A DNA stretch of 64,000 nucleotides from positions 3,529,001 to 3,593,000 of the forward strand of contig NZ_CP120233.1 of NCBI RefSeq assembly GCF_030012985.1. The letters are read 5' to 3'. Below are positions 1 through 9,254 of this stretch, one piece after another; positions within the stretch are counted from its first letter, which is position 1, and each line of letters starts with the position of its first letter. Made by a program: the position numbers and the translations under genes. Origin of the DNA: Microbulbifer sp. VAAF005 (GTDB lineage Bacteria; Pseudomonadota; Gammaproteobacteria; Pseudomonadales; Cellvibrionaceae). The notes below the pieces were generated by a model that saw only the letters and a program-made list of their open reading frames with translations, searched no databases and had not been told where the DNA came from.

Positions 1-399
1 TTTTCCCTGGTTGCGGCGGTGATGGGGAGGCATAAGTCCACTCCACTGTGGTGGTTGATTGTCTCGGGGCTGATCAGTTTGGCTGCGGGAATTGTGACTT
101 TTATTTTCCCGCAGGTTACCGCTTTAGTGTTGGTCGTTTTTATCGGTGCCTGGGCCCTGGTGCGGGGTATCTTTGAAATTGTCGGCGCTATTCGCCTGCG
201 CAAGGAAATTGATAACGAGTGGCTGCTGATCGCTATTGGTGTTCTCTCGGTGATTTTCGGAGTTGCGATTTTAGTCAGCCCCGGGGCTGGTGCTCTGGCG
301 TTGCTCTGGGTAATCGGTGCCTATGCGATTATTTTGGGGCTGCCATTGATCTGGTTATCTTTCCGACTGCGCAAACACAATAAATCCGCTTCTTCATAA
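1..399 (+). CDS. HdeD-family (DUF308) membrane protein, 5' truncated by window edge
   Basis: The reading frame is open from base 1, so the first codons lie outside the window; about 132 residues remain. They are very hydrophobic, with four to five membrane segments separated by short basic loops, and the Gly/Ala-rich segment pattern and the GIFEIVGAIRLRKEI loop are typical of HdeD-like DUF308 proteins, which are inner-membrane proteins of about 190 residues. The E. coli member is linked to acid resistance, but most members have no known biochemical role. The gene ends just before a strong hairpin shared with the convergent peptidase gene. Family assignment is fairly sure; function here is unknown. 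Confidence 0.8.
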   Translation, partial: FSLVAAVMGRHKSTPLWWLIVSGLISLAAGIVTFIFPQVTALVLVVFIGAWALVRGIFEIVGAIRLRKEIDNEWLLIAIGVLSVIFGVAILVSPGAGALALLWVIGAYAIILGLPLIWLSFRLRKHNKSASS

Positions 400-430
400 C
401 CGTTTAACTCCAATACGCTCAGTAATAAAA

Positions 431-461
431 AAGGCCGGTATTACTTAGTAATACCGGCCTT
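431..461. terminator. Bidirectional rho-independent terminator
   Basis: A perfect 13-bp inverted repeat (AAGGCCGGTATTA / TAATACCGGCCTT) with a 5-base loop, flanked by A and T runs on both sides, lies between the convergent HdeD-like gene and the M1 peptidase gene and can serve both. Confidence 0.9.
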
Positions 462-498
462 TTCGAATTGCTATTTAAATAACAGCTTCTGTTTTTTA

Positions 499-3234
499 TT
501 ATTTAGCAGCGAGATTGACTGCCTTCGGCAATGCCCCCATTAACGCTTTGCCTTTTTTCTCCAGTGCCATACACAGCTGGATTCGCTCCTCGGCTTGCGC
601 GAGGCTGCGCTGGTATCCGGGGGCTAAATCACCTTGCTGGGCAAAGAGTTGTTGCAGTTCGCCCAGGTGCTGTTTATCGCAGAAGGCAGCGGCAAGTGAT
701 GGGGTGCGGCGGCGGATCTGGGCCGGAATCTTATCTACCACCTTGTCAAAATTCTGTTGCAGCCACTCCCAGTGCTGTTCCTGAACCCTGGGTTGGGCCA
801 GGGCGTAATGGATCAGGCCAAATGATTCTCTCGGCCCCATTTCGTCGCTGAGCGCTAATGCTTGAATGGTTTCCACTTGCTTGGGATTGTTGCTGGTGCC
901 GATGGCATTGGCACTGGCATTTTCAAAGCGGGGATCATCCAGCTCGGCGCGGACTTTGATCAGGTGTGCGAGGAAATCTTCCCCTGCATCCTGTACTGCC
1001 ACACTCAGGGCTGCCTGGTATAGGTCGGAGCTTAACGCCTTCGCATCCCGTTCCTGTTTAAAGCCGGTAAAGGCGGTTGCCATTTCCTGTAACTGCTTGC
1101 GCGAGTCAGGATCTTCTGCAACTTGCGCCATAAAGGTTAGCAGGTCGCTGTGCAGCATCTGCTGGTCGCTATCACTGCTATTGGCGCTGCGATTTAGTAT
1201 CGGCAGGTACAGGTTCTGGGCAAAATTTAGGAATGCAGAGCGCTGGGATTCAACCAGGTAGTTATCCCGGTACTTCTGCAGGTAGCGCAGTGGCATGGTG
1301 ATCACCTGGCGCTTGTCCGCCACTGCGGATTTGCGCACTACTTCCAGCAGTGGTGCCGCAGTGAGATTGCCGGCCTCGAAAGCTGAGAAGGCGCTGTCGA
1401 TAATGGACAGCTGCTCAGTGGCAGAGAACTGGGCAAATTGTTTAATCAGTGCCTGCCACTGCGCCTTGGGAAGGTTCCAGCGGTAGTAGCCGCTGCCCTG
1501 AGCATTGGGCATTACCCAATTTGGGCAGGCACCGCCGGTAATCTCCAGGGTTTCCCTTGGCTCAGTCAGGATCTGGCACTGCTGCACGCCGCTATCGGTG
1601 CTGAAGCAGAAGGGGATGCTCCATTTATCGCTGGCGTCGGCGATAGGGGAGCCGAGTGGCTTGTAACGGCTCTGCTGAACCACTAGCGAGGCCTTGCCGT
1701 CGCTATTGCAGTCCATGAAGATATCCAGTTGTGGAACCCCTTTTTGCTCGACAAAACTGCGGAAAGTCTCGGTCAGTTCCGGGGTGTTGGTTTCCTGGCC
1801 GATCACTTTGTAGAAGGGTGGTGAGTCGGCCACGCTGTCGGAGAAGGTTTCCAGGTAACGTCCCAGTGCCGGGCGGAAGTTTTCCGCTCCGAAATAGGTG
1901 TCCACCATGTGGATAACGCCCAGGCTCTTCGAGTAAGTGATCGAATCGTAGGCGTTGCGAATATTGTTGTTGTCCGCGATGGGCTCACGAATGGCGCGGG
2001 TGCTGGCCAGGGAGTCTAGCTGCATGGCGCCGATCGCATAAGTCGCTGCGTTGAGGTCGTGCCCCTCTTCAGGTTCCATAATGGTGAGGGCCAGCGCCTC
2101 CCCCCAGGTAGCAAAACCTTCCTTCAGCCACAGGTCGTCCCACCAGGGAGGGGTGACCTGATTGCCAAACCACATATGGGCAATTTCGTGCGCATGAACT
2201 TCTACGAGAGCCAGGCGGGTGCCGGGAGCCGGGTTGTCGCCCACCAGGATACGCTGTTCGCGATAGGTAATTGCCGCGGACAATTCAGTAGCGCCACTGG
2301 GCCACTGGGGGGCGGCAATAATGTCCAGCTTCTTGAATGGGTAGGGGCGTTGCAGCTGGGTCTCGAAGGTCTCCACCATTTTGGGGGTGATATCGAGGAT
2401 GTAGTTCATATCCTCACCGCGACCTTTACGGGCGAAGCCGCGCAGGGGAATGGGGTCTTTGCGGTATTTACTCGGCGGAATGGCTGGGCGCTCAACCTGG
2501 TCAAAGGGGCCCACTGACAGGGACAGCAAATAGGTGGACATCGGTGGTGTGGTGGCGAAAGTGACTTTCTCCATGCCGTCACCTGCCGCTTCGCGCTTCA
2601 GCTCGGGCCCATTGCTAATCGCTGCGTAGCCTTCGGGTATTGTCAGGCTGACGGTAAAGGGCGCTTTCAGGCCTGGCTCGTCGAAACCGGGTAAATACTT
2701 GCGGGCCTGGATCGATTCAGATTTTGCCAGGGCATAGGCATCGCCCTGTTCCTCGACCTTAAAAAGCCCGGCCAGGTTGCGATCAAATGCAGCACTGTAG
2801 TCGATATGCAGTTTGAAAGTGCCCGCATCGATCTTCTCCGCAAACTCTACTGCGGCAACACCACTGTCCAGTACTTCCCGGTATTCGGCCGGAATCTGGC
2901 GGCCGTCATCGAGCTGTGCGTAGACTTCGCGCACATCCAGGTTTTTGCCATGCAGCCAAATATGTCGGGCACCTTCCGCCAGCTGGATATCGATATCCAC
3001 CTTGCCGGTGAAGGTGTCTTTGCGCGGGTCCAGCACCAGTTCCAGCTGGTAATCCAAGGGGGTAGTGCCCTCGGGCAGGCGCCCTTCGGGAGCCTTATCA
3101 AAATCGAGGCCTTTAGCCTCGACTTCTTGGGCAGTATTGGTTTTTGCTGGTTCCGATGCTTTTTCTGCGGGGTTACAACCTGCTACTGAGAGCAGGGCCG
3201 CAGTTAGCAGGGCGAGCGGGATGTTCTTTTTCAT
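499..3234 (-). CDS. M1-family aminopeptidase, lipoprotein
   Basis: A 911-residue zinc aminopeptidase. The N-terminus is a lipoprotein signal with lipobox SVAGC, so the enzyme should be anchored in the envelope and trim N-terminal residues from peptides. The zinc motif HEIAH (about residues 349-353) is followed by LKEGFATW with the third ligand Glu. The substrate-binding motif, normally GxMEN, reads SGATE (about 313-317): the Glu is kept but Met and Asn are replaced, which suggests altered specificity. The C-terminal half is a long helical region as in M1 enzymes. The gene is single and shares a terminator with the convergent HdeD-like gene. A second, more canonical M1 lipoprotein lies at 11,081-13,774. 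Confidence 0.9.
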   Translation of the reverse strand: MKKNIPLALLTAALLSVAGCNPAEKASEPAKTNTAQEVEAKGLDFDKAPEGRLPEGTTPLDYQLELVLDPRKDTFTGKVDIDIQLAEGARHIWLHGKNLDVREVYAQLDDGRQIPAEYREVLDSGVAAVEFAEKIDAGTFKLHIDYSAAFDRNLAGLFKVEEQGDAYALAKSESIQARKYLPGFDEPGLKAPFTVSLTIPEGYAAISNGPELKREAAGDGMEKVTFATTPPMSTYLLSLSVGPFDQVERPAIPPSKYRKDPIPLRGFARKGRGEDMNYILDITPKMVETFETQLQRPYPFKKLDIIAAPQWPSGATELSAAITYREQRILVGDNPAPGTRLALVEVHAHEIAHMWFGNQVTPPWWDDLWLKEGFATWGEALALTIMEPEEGHDLNAATYAIGAMQLDSLASTRAIREPIADNNNIRNAYDSITYSKSLGVIHMVDTYFGAENFRPALGRYLETFSDSVADSPPFYKVIGQETNTPELTETFRSFVEQKGVPQLDIFMDCNSDGKASLVVQQSRYKPLGSPIADASDKWSIPFCFSTDSGVQQCQILTEPRETLEITGGACPNWVMPNAQGSGYYRWNLPKAQWQALIKQFAQFSATEQLSIIDSAFSAFEAGNLTAAPLLEVVRKSAVADKRQVITMPLRYLQKYRDNYLVESQRSAFLNFAQNLYLPILNRSANSSDSDQQMLHSDLLTFMAQVAEDPDSRKQLQEMATAFTGFKQERDAKALSSDLYQAALSVAVQDAGEDFLAHLIKVRAELDDPRFENASANAIGTSNNPKQVETIQALALSDEMGPRESFGLIHYALAQPRVQEQHWEWLQQNFDKVVDKIPAQIRRRTPSLAAAFCDKQHLGELQQLFAQQGDLAPGYQRSLAQAEERIQLCMALEKKGKALMGALPKAVNLAAK

Positions 3235-3363
3235 GGTAGGGGGAGCACTCAGCCAAAAGGCTGATTGTACCGCTTTGGAGAAAAATTACGCGATGCAAAT
3301 AGTTGGGCTGAGGGGAAGGTGGGAGGAAACCCGGCAGTGGATGCCGGGTTTCTGTGGGGAGAC

Positions 3364-4914
3364 CTACAGGTGCGGTACGGTCAGGCTAGAGACCTTGCTG
3401 CTGCTGTAGGGCACTGTGATGGTGTAATTGGTATTTTCCGGCTTCTGGTAGATATAACCCTGAGTATCGATGGCCAATACTACACGGTGGCCAACCGGGA
3501 CATCGTAGCTGGTGGTGAAAAAGTCCACTTCGAACTTTTGTTTTTGCCCAGACTTGTCTGAATGCAGGGTAATGGGGGCGTGAGTTATCAGACGCCCCAA
3601 TCCCAACGGACCCACATCGTAGAGGTGCACGTTGAGTTGCACTTCTTTTTTGCTGGGTTCCACCCACATTTCGAGTTTGGGTTCGCCGCGAATCTTCAGG
3701 GTTTCCCACTGAATCGGTGATTTGTACTCGATGGCGTAGTAGCCGTTGATAGCGATCATGGGCGCGTAAACGGGGATACCGAAGCCTTCTAGTGCATCGG
3801 AAACCAGCGGGATACCGGTGCCTGCAAAGGTATCTGAGCCGCCGTGGAATTCATTACTCCAGCTCCAACCGTCGTACTTGTCGCTCTCCATTTTTGCATT
3901 GTTAAACATGGTAAAGCGTGGCTGCAGGTACCAGGTGGTGCTTTCGTCTGTTACCGGGTAGTCCTCGAATTGCTCCAGCTCATTGCTGATACGCACAGTC
4001 ATATCCACCTTGGGTTCGGTGTCGATCCCGTTGTCCTCGCCTTTAAGGTGGTGGTCGAACCAGCGGAAACTGGTGGACCAGATATGGCCATTGTTACCGG
4101 TAAGAGTCTCGGTAATCGCGTGGGTGCCGGGGTTTAGCATGAGTTTCTTGGGCCCTTCGAGCAGGGAGTAGAAATCGGTCATGCTATTCGGCTTAAACAG
4201 GTAGTCGGCGAAATTGTTTGAGAGCAACACCGCTGTGCCGTTTTGATTGATTTCGTCCACGTAACTCATTGCGGAGCGCTCAGCACCGAAATTAATTACC
4301 TGTTCCATATTTTCGCCGTCGCGCAGGTTGCTCCATACCTGCTCGAGTTCGGCCTCTTTCTGGAAGGCCGTAGTAACAAGCAGCGTGCCCCATACCAGGT
4401 TGACGGTTTCATTGGGGTACAAAGCTTCTACTACATCTGCCCAACCGGATAGCGCAGCTACTGCATCGACGCGAGGGTGCTTGGCAGCACTCAGTAGTGA
4501 AATTCCACCGCCGTAGGAAATTCCGGCCATACCCAGCTTGCCCACCGGGTAATTGGTTTCCAGCCAGTCGATCAGGACTCCCACATCGTTAAGGCTGTTA
4601 TCCCCTGCGACGTCAACAAGTCCTCCCGAGTGCCCAAATCCCCGGGTGGAGTAGCTGAGCACCAGGTAGCCGTTTTCTGCCAGCTCTTTGGCCTGGAAGT
4701 GGTACTGGTGCTTCTCCAGCCCCCAGCTGTTGGTAAAAATAACGGTGGGGTAACCGTCTGCTGGTGCGGGCGTTTCCGGGATAAATAAGTTCGCATCCAG
4801 GACCGTACCGTCAAAAGAAGTAATATCCACGTCGGCGATATATTCCGGTGCCGACCAGGCATGAGCAGACATTAGGGCGCCGCCAAGCAGCGCCAGTAGT
4901 GGCTTGGTATTCAT
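3364..4914 (-). CDS. CocE/NonD-family alpha/beta hydrolase, secreted
   Basis: The start at 4914 is chosen because it gives a signal peptide (MNTKPLLALLGGALMSAHAW, cleaved near WSA) with GAGAG-like purines upstream; an upstream in-frame start would bury the signal. The mature protein has an alpha/beta hydrolase domain with nucleophile motif GISYGG (Ser near residue 130) and a C-terminal beta-sandwich of the X-Pro dipeptidyl-peptidase C-terminal type. Such enzymes hydrolyse esters or acyl-peptides in the periplasm or outside the cell; the substrate cannot be told. The gene diverges from the metalloprotease at 5,241 across a region with several palindromes. Confidence 0.85.
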   Translation of the reverse strand: MNTKPLLALLGGALMSAHAWSAPEYIADVDITSFDGTVLDANLFIPETPAPADGYPTVIFTNSWGLEKHQYHFQAKELAENGYLVLSYSTRGFGHSGGLVDVAGDNSLNDVGVLIDWLETNYPVGKLGMAGISYGGGISLLSAAKHPRVDAVAALSGWADVVEALYPNETVNLVWGTLLVTTAFQKEAELEQVWSNLRDGENMEQVINFGAERSAMSYVDEINQNGTAVLLSNNFADYLFKPNSMTDFYSLLEGPKKLMLNPGTHAITETLTGNNGHIWSTSFRWFDHHLKGEDNGIDTEPKVDMTVRISNELEQFEDYPVTDESTTWYLQPRFTMFNNAKMESDKYDGWSWSNEFHGGSDTFAGTGIPLVSDALEGFGIPVYAPMIAINGYYAIEYKSPIQWETLKIRGEPKLEMWVEPSKKEVQLNVHLYDVGPLGLGRLITHAPITLHSDKSGQKQKFEVDFFTTSYDVPVGHRVVLAIDTQGYIYQKPENTNYTITVPYSSSKVSSLTVPHL

Positions 4915-5059
4915 TAGTTTTCTCTCATCTGATGAAATCATTATTATTTTTTTGACCAGGATTCCCTCCTTGGTCGACCCCGTACTATAGGAGTTCATCC
5001 TAGTTTTGTACGTAAATAGGGCTAAATTTGAGACGTTTGTCTCGCTTCATGTCGCAATC

Positions 5060-5165
5060 TGCTGCAGAAAACTGTTTGTGAACAGCTATCTATTTTGTGT
5101 CTTTCCGGTCACACAAAAACAGTCGAAAAGCTGTTTTGTGATCAAATTGATCTTTTTTTGATCAG
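5060..5165. promoter_or_regulatory. Palindrome-rich divergent regulatory region
   Basis: Between the divergent hydrolase (minus) and metalloprotease (plus) genes lie an inverted repeat CTGTTTGTGAACAG at about 5,070, a second one with arms CACAAAAACAG (5,113-5,123) and CTGTTTTGTG (5,131-5,140), and two GATCA elements near 5,140-5,163. The repeated CTGTTTTGTGA words look like half-sites of a dimeric regulator and partly resemble CRP half-sites (TGTGA). The regulator is unknown. Confidence 0.45.
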
Positions 5166-5240
5166 TGAAAACCGGTACTGTGTCGTCTTCGCTAATCAGC
5201 TAGGGAGGGCTTCAGCAGCAATGACTCGGTGGCCCGAACT

Positions 5241-6743
5241 ATGGTTTCTCGTTCAGTTGTTCTATTAGTACTTTGTTTCGGATTTATCGCTTCAGCCTAC
5301 GCCGCGCCGCGTGGTTTGGGGGAGGTGACCTGGTATGAAGTCGACAGTGATAATTTTCGCGTGATTACCGACGGTGATCCCAACGCAGTCAAAAGTCTGG
5401 TAGCAGACCTGGAGCGCTATCGCGCAGTGGCCTTGGAGTTACTCGATGCAGATCCAAAAAGTGAGCGATTAACTATTTATGCGGCCGCAGACCGGGACAC
5501 CTATGCAAACCTGGTGGGTGTTGAGCTGGCGGATATGACCAACGGTTTGTTCGATACCTCTGCGGAGGGTAACTATGCCCTGGTAAACCTGGATGGTCGC
5601 AGCGTTGAGAGGCAGCTCAAAGCACGCGAATTCCTGTTCCACGAATACACCCATTTTCTGAGCTATAACGGCAACACTACCCACTACCCCTATTGGTATA
5701 GCGAGGGGTTTGCTGAATTTATGGCAACCATGTCATTCCCGGAAAAAGGTACCTACGAAATTGGCTCCATTCCCAGCGAGCGGGCTATGACCCTGATGTA
5801 TACCGGGCTTATGCCGCTGGAAGACCTGTTGCGTGCGACAGTGTACAACACCGATGCGGACGAAAAGGCGGATGTCTATGCCGGAGGTTGGATTCTGTCT
5901 CACTGGTTGATGATGAAAAGCGGCAAGCAGGATAATTTCGATAATTTCGTCAAAGCCTATAACGATGGTGCCGACCCAGTACTCGCCCTGGAAGAAGCGC
6001 TGGGGATGTCGGTGAAAGACATTGAAAAGGCCTATGTCGCCACTTATAAGGCGGATAGCTTTGAACATTTTAGTGGCGCTATCCCCGCGGACTTTAAAGA
6101 GGCCAGCCCTAGGGTTAAACGCCTCAGCAAAAGAGAGTCGGTGAGCATCCTGGCTGGATTTATCGCCCAGTCCGGTTACAACCTGCTGGCTTTGGATGAG
6201 TTGATTGAGTATGCCTACAGCACGGGTATTTACAGTACTGAGCTGGCTGCGATTAAAGCGAGTGCCGATCTGCGATTGGGTAATTTCCCCCAGGCCAGCC
6301 ACCTTTTGGCCAGTGTCCCCACTAAGGACCGAGGCCAGCTCTGGTACTTGAGTGCCCATGCCTGGTTAACGGTTAATCAGCAGGCGGTGGCGCCCGGTAG
6401 TAAGCGGGATCTTCGCAGCTTGAAAATGGCGCGGGAGGAGTTCGACTTCCTGGTGAAGGAAGAACCGAAAAATGCATCTCACTGGTTTGGCCTGGCGATG
6501 GCTATGGAGATGCTGGATTACCCCCGAGAGGAATATCTGGAAAAGCTGGAGCAGGCTTACAAGCGTGCCCCCCGTGAGCTGCATATTGCCCAGTGGCTGG
6601 CAGAAGAGCTCTACCAAAAGAAAGATGCGGAGTATTTTGCCCGAGTGGCGAAGCCGCTGATGTTCGAGCTTCCAGACGAGGAGCAGAACAAAGAAATAAA
6701 AATGAGGTTGGCAGAGCTGAAGGGCAAACCCAAGTCATCATAG
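5241..6743 (+). CDS. Secreted gluzincin-like metalloprotease with TPR-like C-terminus (DUF1570-like)
   Basis: About 500 residues with a signal peptide ending at SAYA-AP. HEYTH (about residues 134-138) followed about 20 residues later by YSEGFAEF gives the His-His-Glu zinc site of peptidase-MA-like proteins, so it is probably a zinc protease of the periplasm. The C-terminal half is alpha-helical with TPR-like spacing (WYLSAHAWL, HWFGLAMAMEML). The ATG at 5,241 is used; a GTG at 5,229 is in frame and also possible, and neither has a strong ribosome site. It diverges from the CocE-type hydrolase. The domain is known from DUF1570-type proteins; no substrate can be named. Confidence 0.75.
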   Translation: MVSRSVVLLVLCFGFIASAYAAPRGLGEVTWYEVDSDNFRVITDGDPNAVKSLVADLERYRAVALELLDADPKSERLTIYAAADRDTYANLVGVELADMTNGLFDTSAEGNYALVNLDGRSVERQLKAREFLFHEYTHFLSYNGNTTHYPYWYSEGFAEFMATMSFPEKGTYEIGSIPSERAMTLMYTGLMPLEDLLRATVYNTDADEKADVYAGGWILSHWLMMKSGKQDNFDNFVKAYNDGADPVLALEEALGMSVKDIEKAYVATYKADSFEHFSGAIPADFKEASPRVKRLSKRESVSILAGFIAQSGYNLLALDELIEYAYSTGIYSTELAAIKASADLRLGNFPQASHLLASVPTKDRGQLWYLSAHAWLTVNQQAVAPGSKRDLRSLKMAREEFDFLVKEEPKNASHWFGLAMAMEMLDYPREEYLEKLEQAYKRAPRELHIAQWLAEELYQKKDAEYFARVAKPLMFELPDEEQNKEIKMRLAELKGKPKSS

Positions 6744-6822
6744 CAACCATAAGAGCGCTCACTGAATAAAAAAGGCTTGTCACTCTGTGTAAGAGACATC
6801 CGACATTCGCCAACGTATATTT

Positions 6823-6854
6823 GCCCGGCAATTGATTTTGCCGGGCTTTTTTTT
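6823..6854 (+). terminator. Rho-independent terminator after the metalloprotease gene
   Basis: GCCCGGCAA and TTGCCGGGC form a perfect 9-bp stem around a 6-base loop, followed by eight T residues. Confidence 0.92.
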
Positions 6855-6970
6855 AGGGGATAATCTCCCAGCAAACTGGTACGATTTCTGTAACAGCGGC
6901 AATTCCATATTGTGAAGCATAGCGTGCGCGTTAAGGGTAATGCTTCTCATAGAATAAGAAAGGGTGCACT

Positions 6971-9178
6971 GTGAGCAGAAAACGGTTTTTCGTTATATTT
7001 CCGCTATTTGTCTTAATATTGCTGCTTGCCGCATGCGAGAGTAATAGAGATCCTGTTGTAGAAAACTCACAGGTTTTAACGGAATCTCCCCAACAACCGA
7101 TACCAACGCCGCAGAATAAACAGCCCGCAAAGCCGCAGTTTGAAAATTATGTAGAGCAAGGAGATTTGCCAGCCCTGTTAGAGCGAGGTGTATTGCGCCT
7201 GTTGGCCCCAAGGGGCCCCCAGGAGAGCGCCTTACCACGAGAAGGACTACCTGCAACAGAGTGGCGAAAACTTGCGGAAAATTTTGCTCGTAGCCGCGGA
7301 TTAAAGCCTCAGTGGGTTTACGTAGATAACTTTTCCGATTTAATTCCAGCGGTTATTGATGGACGTGGGGATGTAATTGCCACCAATTTTTCTCGCACCG
7401 AAGAACGCAAGTTATCACTGGGTTTTACCCGCCCATTACAATATGTTGATGAGTTGCTAATTACTCATAAAGAGTTCGAGGTGGAAGAGGCTGTGCCCTT
7501 ACAAGTCGTGCTGCGGCGGGGCAGTGCATTTGCTGAAACCCTGGAGCAGCGAGCCGATACGGAAAATTACAGGATCACCTACCTCGATAAGCCGGTTGCA
7601 ACCAACGAGCTTATCGCGGCTGTAGCAGCGGGTGAATACCCCGCAACAATTATTGATAGTAATTTGGCCGATGTGCTTCTAACTGATTACCCGCAACTTA
7701 CAGCCACCACAGAACTCGATTCCCGCAGGCCTATCGCCTGGGCTGTACGCAAAGATGCTATCGCTTTGAGGCGTGAGTTGAATGAGTTCTTTACCGCTGA
7801 ATTGGTATTGGCCAGTCAGAACCGAGAGCAGCCACTGAGAGATTGGCAGGCAATAAAGGAGAGCGGAACTTTAAGGGTACTTACTCGCAATCACCCCGCC
7901 TCCTACTTTATCTGGCGCGGTGAGTTGATGGGGTTTGATTACGATCTGCTAAGGAAGTTTGCCCGTGACCATAAATTACGCCTGAGTATGGTTGTGCCCG
8001 ATAAGGACCAGGATTTGGTCGAAGCATTGAATGATGGAATGGGGGACATGATTGCTGCATCCCTAACTGTTACCGAGGCTCGCCGCCAGCAGGGATTGGC
8101 ATTTTCCAAGCCTTATATGACAGTTACGGAACAGGTAGTAGCCGCAAAATCAAAGGTGCCTGATAAAGAGCTACCCCTTCCCGAGATCCTGCTTTCAGGG
8201 CAAACAGTAGTGGTTAATCCCACCACGAGCTATCACGAGAGTCTGGTCAAAATAATGGAAAAGCAGCACGGGCAAGATATGGTGCCGCTACAGATCCACC
8301 GTCTAAAAGGCGCTACCAGTGAGTTTCTTATTGATGCAGTAGCCAGGGGTATTTTTCCCTATACCGTAGTTGACTCACACTTGGCCGCCATTGAAAGCAC
8401 TTACCGGGATGACTTTACTGTAGTGGGGGAGTTGCCAGGGGAGCGAGATATCGCCTGGGCCGTTCGAACTGGCCAACCGGTATTATTGGAACAACTGAAT
8501 AACTTTCTGAACAAGCACAATCGGGACCTGTTCTTTAACGTTACTTACAACAAATATTTCAAGGAGCAAAAGCGTATCCTCCGACATCAAGGGCAGCGCC
8601 TGCGCAGCACTGATGAGCTATCGCCCTTTGATCCCATAGTAAAGAAATATACTGAGGCTACCGATCGGGATTGGCGTATGGTGGTTGCGCAGATGTACCA
8701 GGAGAGTCAATTTAATCCCCAAGCGCGCTCCTTTGCCGGTGCTCAGGGCTTGATGCAGGTATTACCTCGGACTGCACGACAGATGGGAGTTAACAATTTG
8801 TATGATCCTGAAAACGGTATCCGCGCAGGTGTATCTTATCTGGGGTGGCTGGATAAACGTTTCCCTGAAAATATACCCCTAGAGCAGAAGATCTATTTTA
8901 CCCTGGCTGCATATAATGCGGGTCACGGCCATGTCAGGGATGCGAGGGCGTTAGCCCGACGACTGGAGTGGGACCCTAACCAGTGGTTTGGCCATGTTGA
9001 AGAGGCCATGTTGCTGCTGTCCCAGCCTGAATACTATCGCAATAGTCGTTTTGGTTACGTGCGCGGCAGGGAGCCAGTTAACTATGTGCGTGAGATACGG
9101 GATAGGTATATTGGATATTTAGGAGTTGAGCGCCATCAGATTTATACAGATATTGATGGCAGCATTGCTCCCAATTAA
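6971..9178 (+). CDS. MltF-like lytic transglycosylase lipoprotein with two solute-binding modules
   Basis: A 735-residue lipoprotein (lipobox LLAAC) that should cleave the peptidoglycan glycan strand from the outer-membrane inner leaflet. The C-terminal SLT domain (about 555-700) has the catalytic Glu in YQESQFNP (near residue 577), then GAQGLMQVLP and AYNAGHGHV. Upstream are two SBP_bac_3-like modules, about 65-285 and 290-525; both contain the GD-IAAS/T or GDVIATN type motif, and IAWAVR occurs in both. Classical MltF is near 500 residues with one such module, so this is a duplicated version. The extra regulatory module could sense amino acids or muropeptides; that part is inference. Confidence 0.85.
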   Translation: MSRKRFFVIFPLFVLILLLAACESNRDPVVENSQVLTESPQQPIPTPQNKQPAKPQFENYVEQGDLPALLERGVLRLLAPRGPQESALPREGLPATEWRKLAENFARSRGLKPQWVYVDNFSDLIPAVIDGRGDVIATNFSRTEERKLSLGFTRPLQYVDELLITHKEFEVEEAVPLQVVLRRGSAFAETLEQRADTENYRITYLDKPVATNELIAAVAAGEYPATIIDSNLADVLLTDYPQLTATTELDSRRPIAWAVRKDAIALRRELNEFFTAELVLASQNREQPLRDWQAIKESGTLRVLTRNHPASYFIWRGELMGFDYDLLRKFARDHKLRLSMVVPDKDQDLVEALNDGMGDMIAASLTVTEARRQQGLAFSKPYMTVTEQVVAAKSKVPDKELPLPEILLSGQTVVVNPTTSYHESLVKIMEKQHGQDMVPLQIHRLKGATSEFLIDAVARGIFPYTVVDSHLAAIESTYRDDFTVVGELPGERDIAWAVRTGQPVLLEQLNNFLNKHNRDLFFNVTYNKYFKEQKRILRHQGQRLRSTDELSPFDPIVKKYTEATDRDWRMVVAQMYQESQFNPQARSFAGAQGLMQVLPRTARQMGVNNLYDPENGIRAGVSYLGWLDKRFPENIPLEQKIYFTLAAYNAGHGHVRDARALARRLEWDPNQWFGHVEEAMLLLSQPEYYRNSRFGYVRGREPVNYVREIRDRYIGYLGVERHQIYTDIDGSIAPN

Positions 9179-9254
9179 TTAATGTATCCCATCAATGGGC
9201 CTCTGCAAGCCAGAGGCATTGTGGGTTTGCTCAAGGGCACTTTATTATTGCCCC

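Noticed and set aside
2059..2517. Long open frames opposite the first M1 peptidase gene
   Set aside because: They are mirror frames of a clearly coding GC-rich gene and lack ribosome sites and family motifs.
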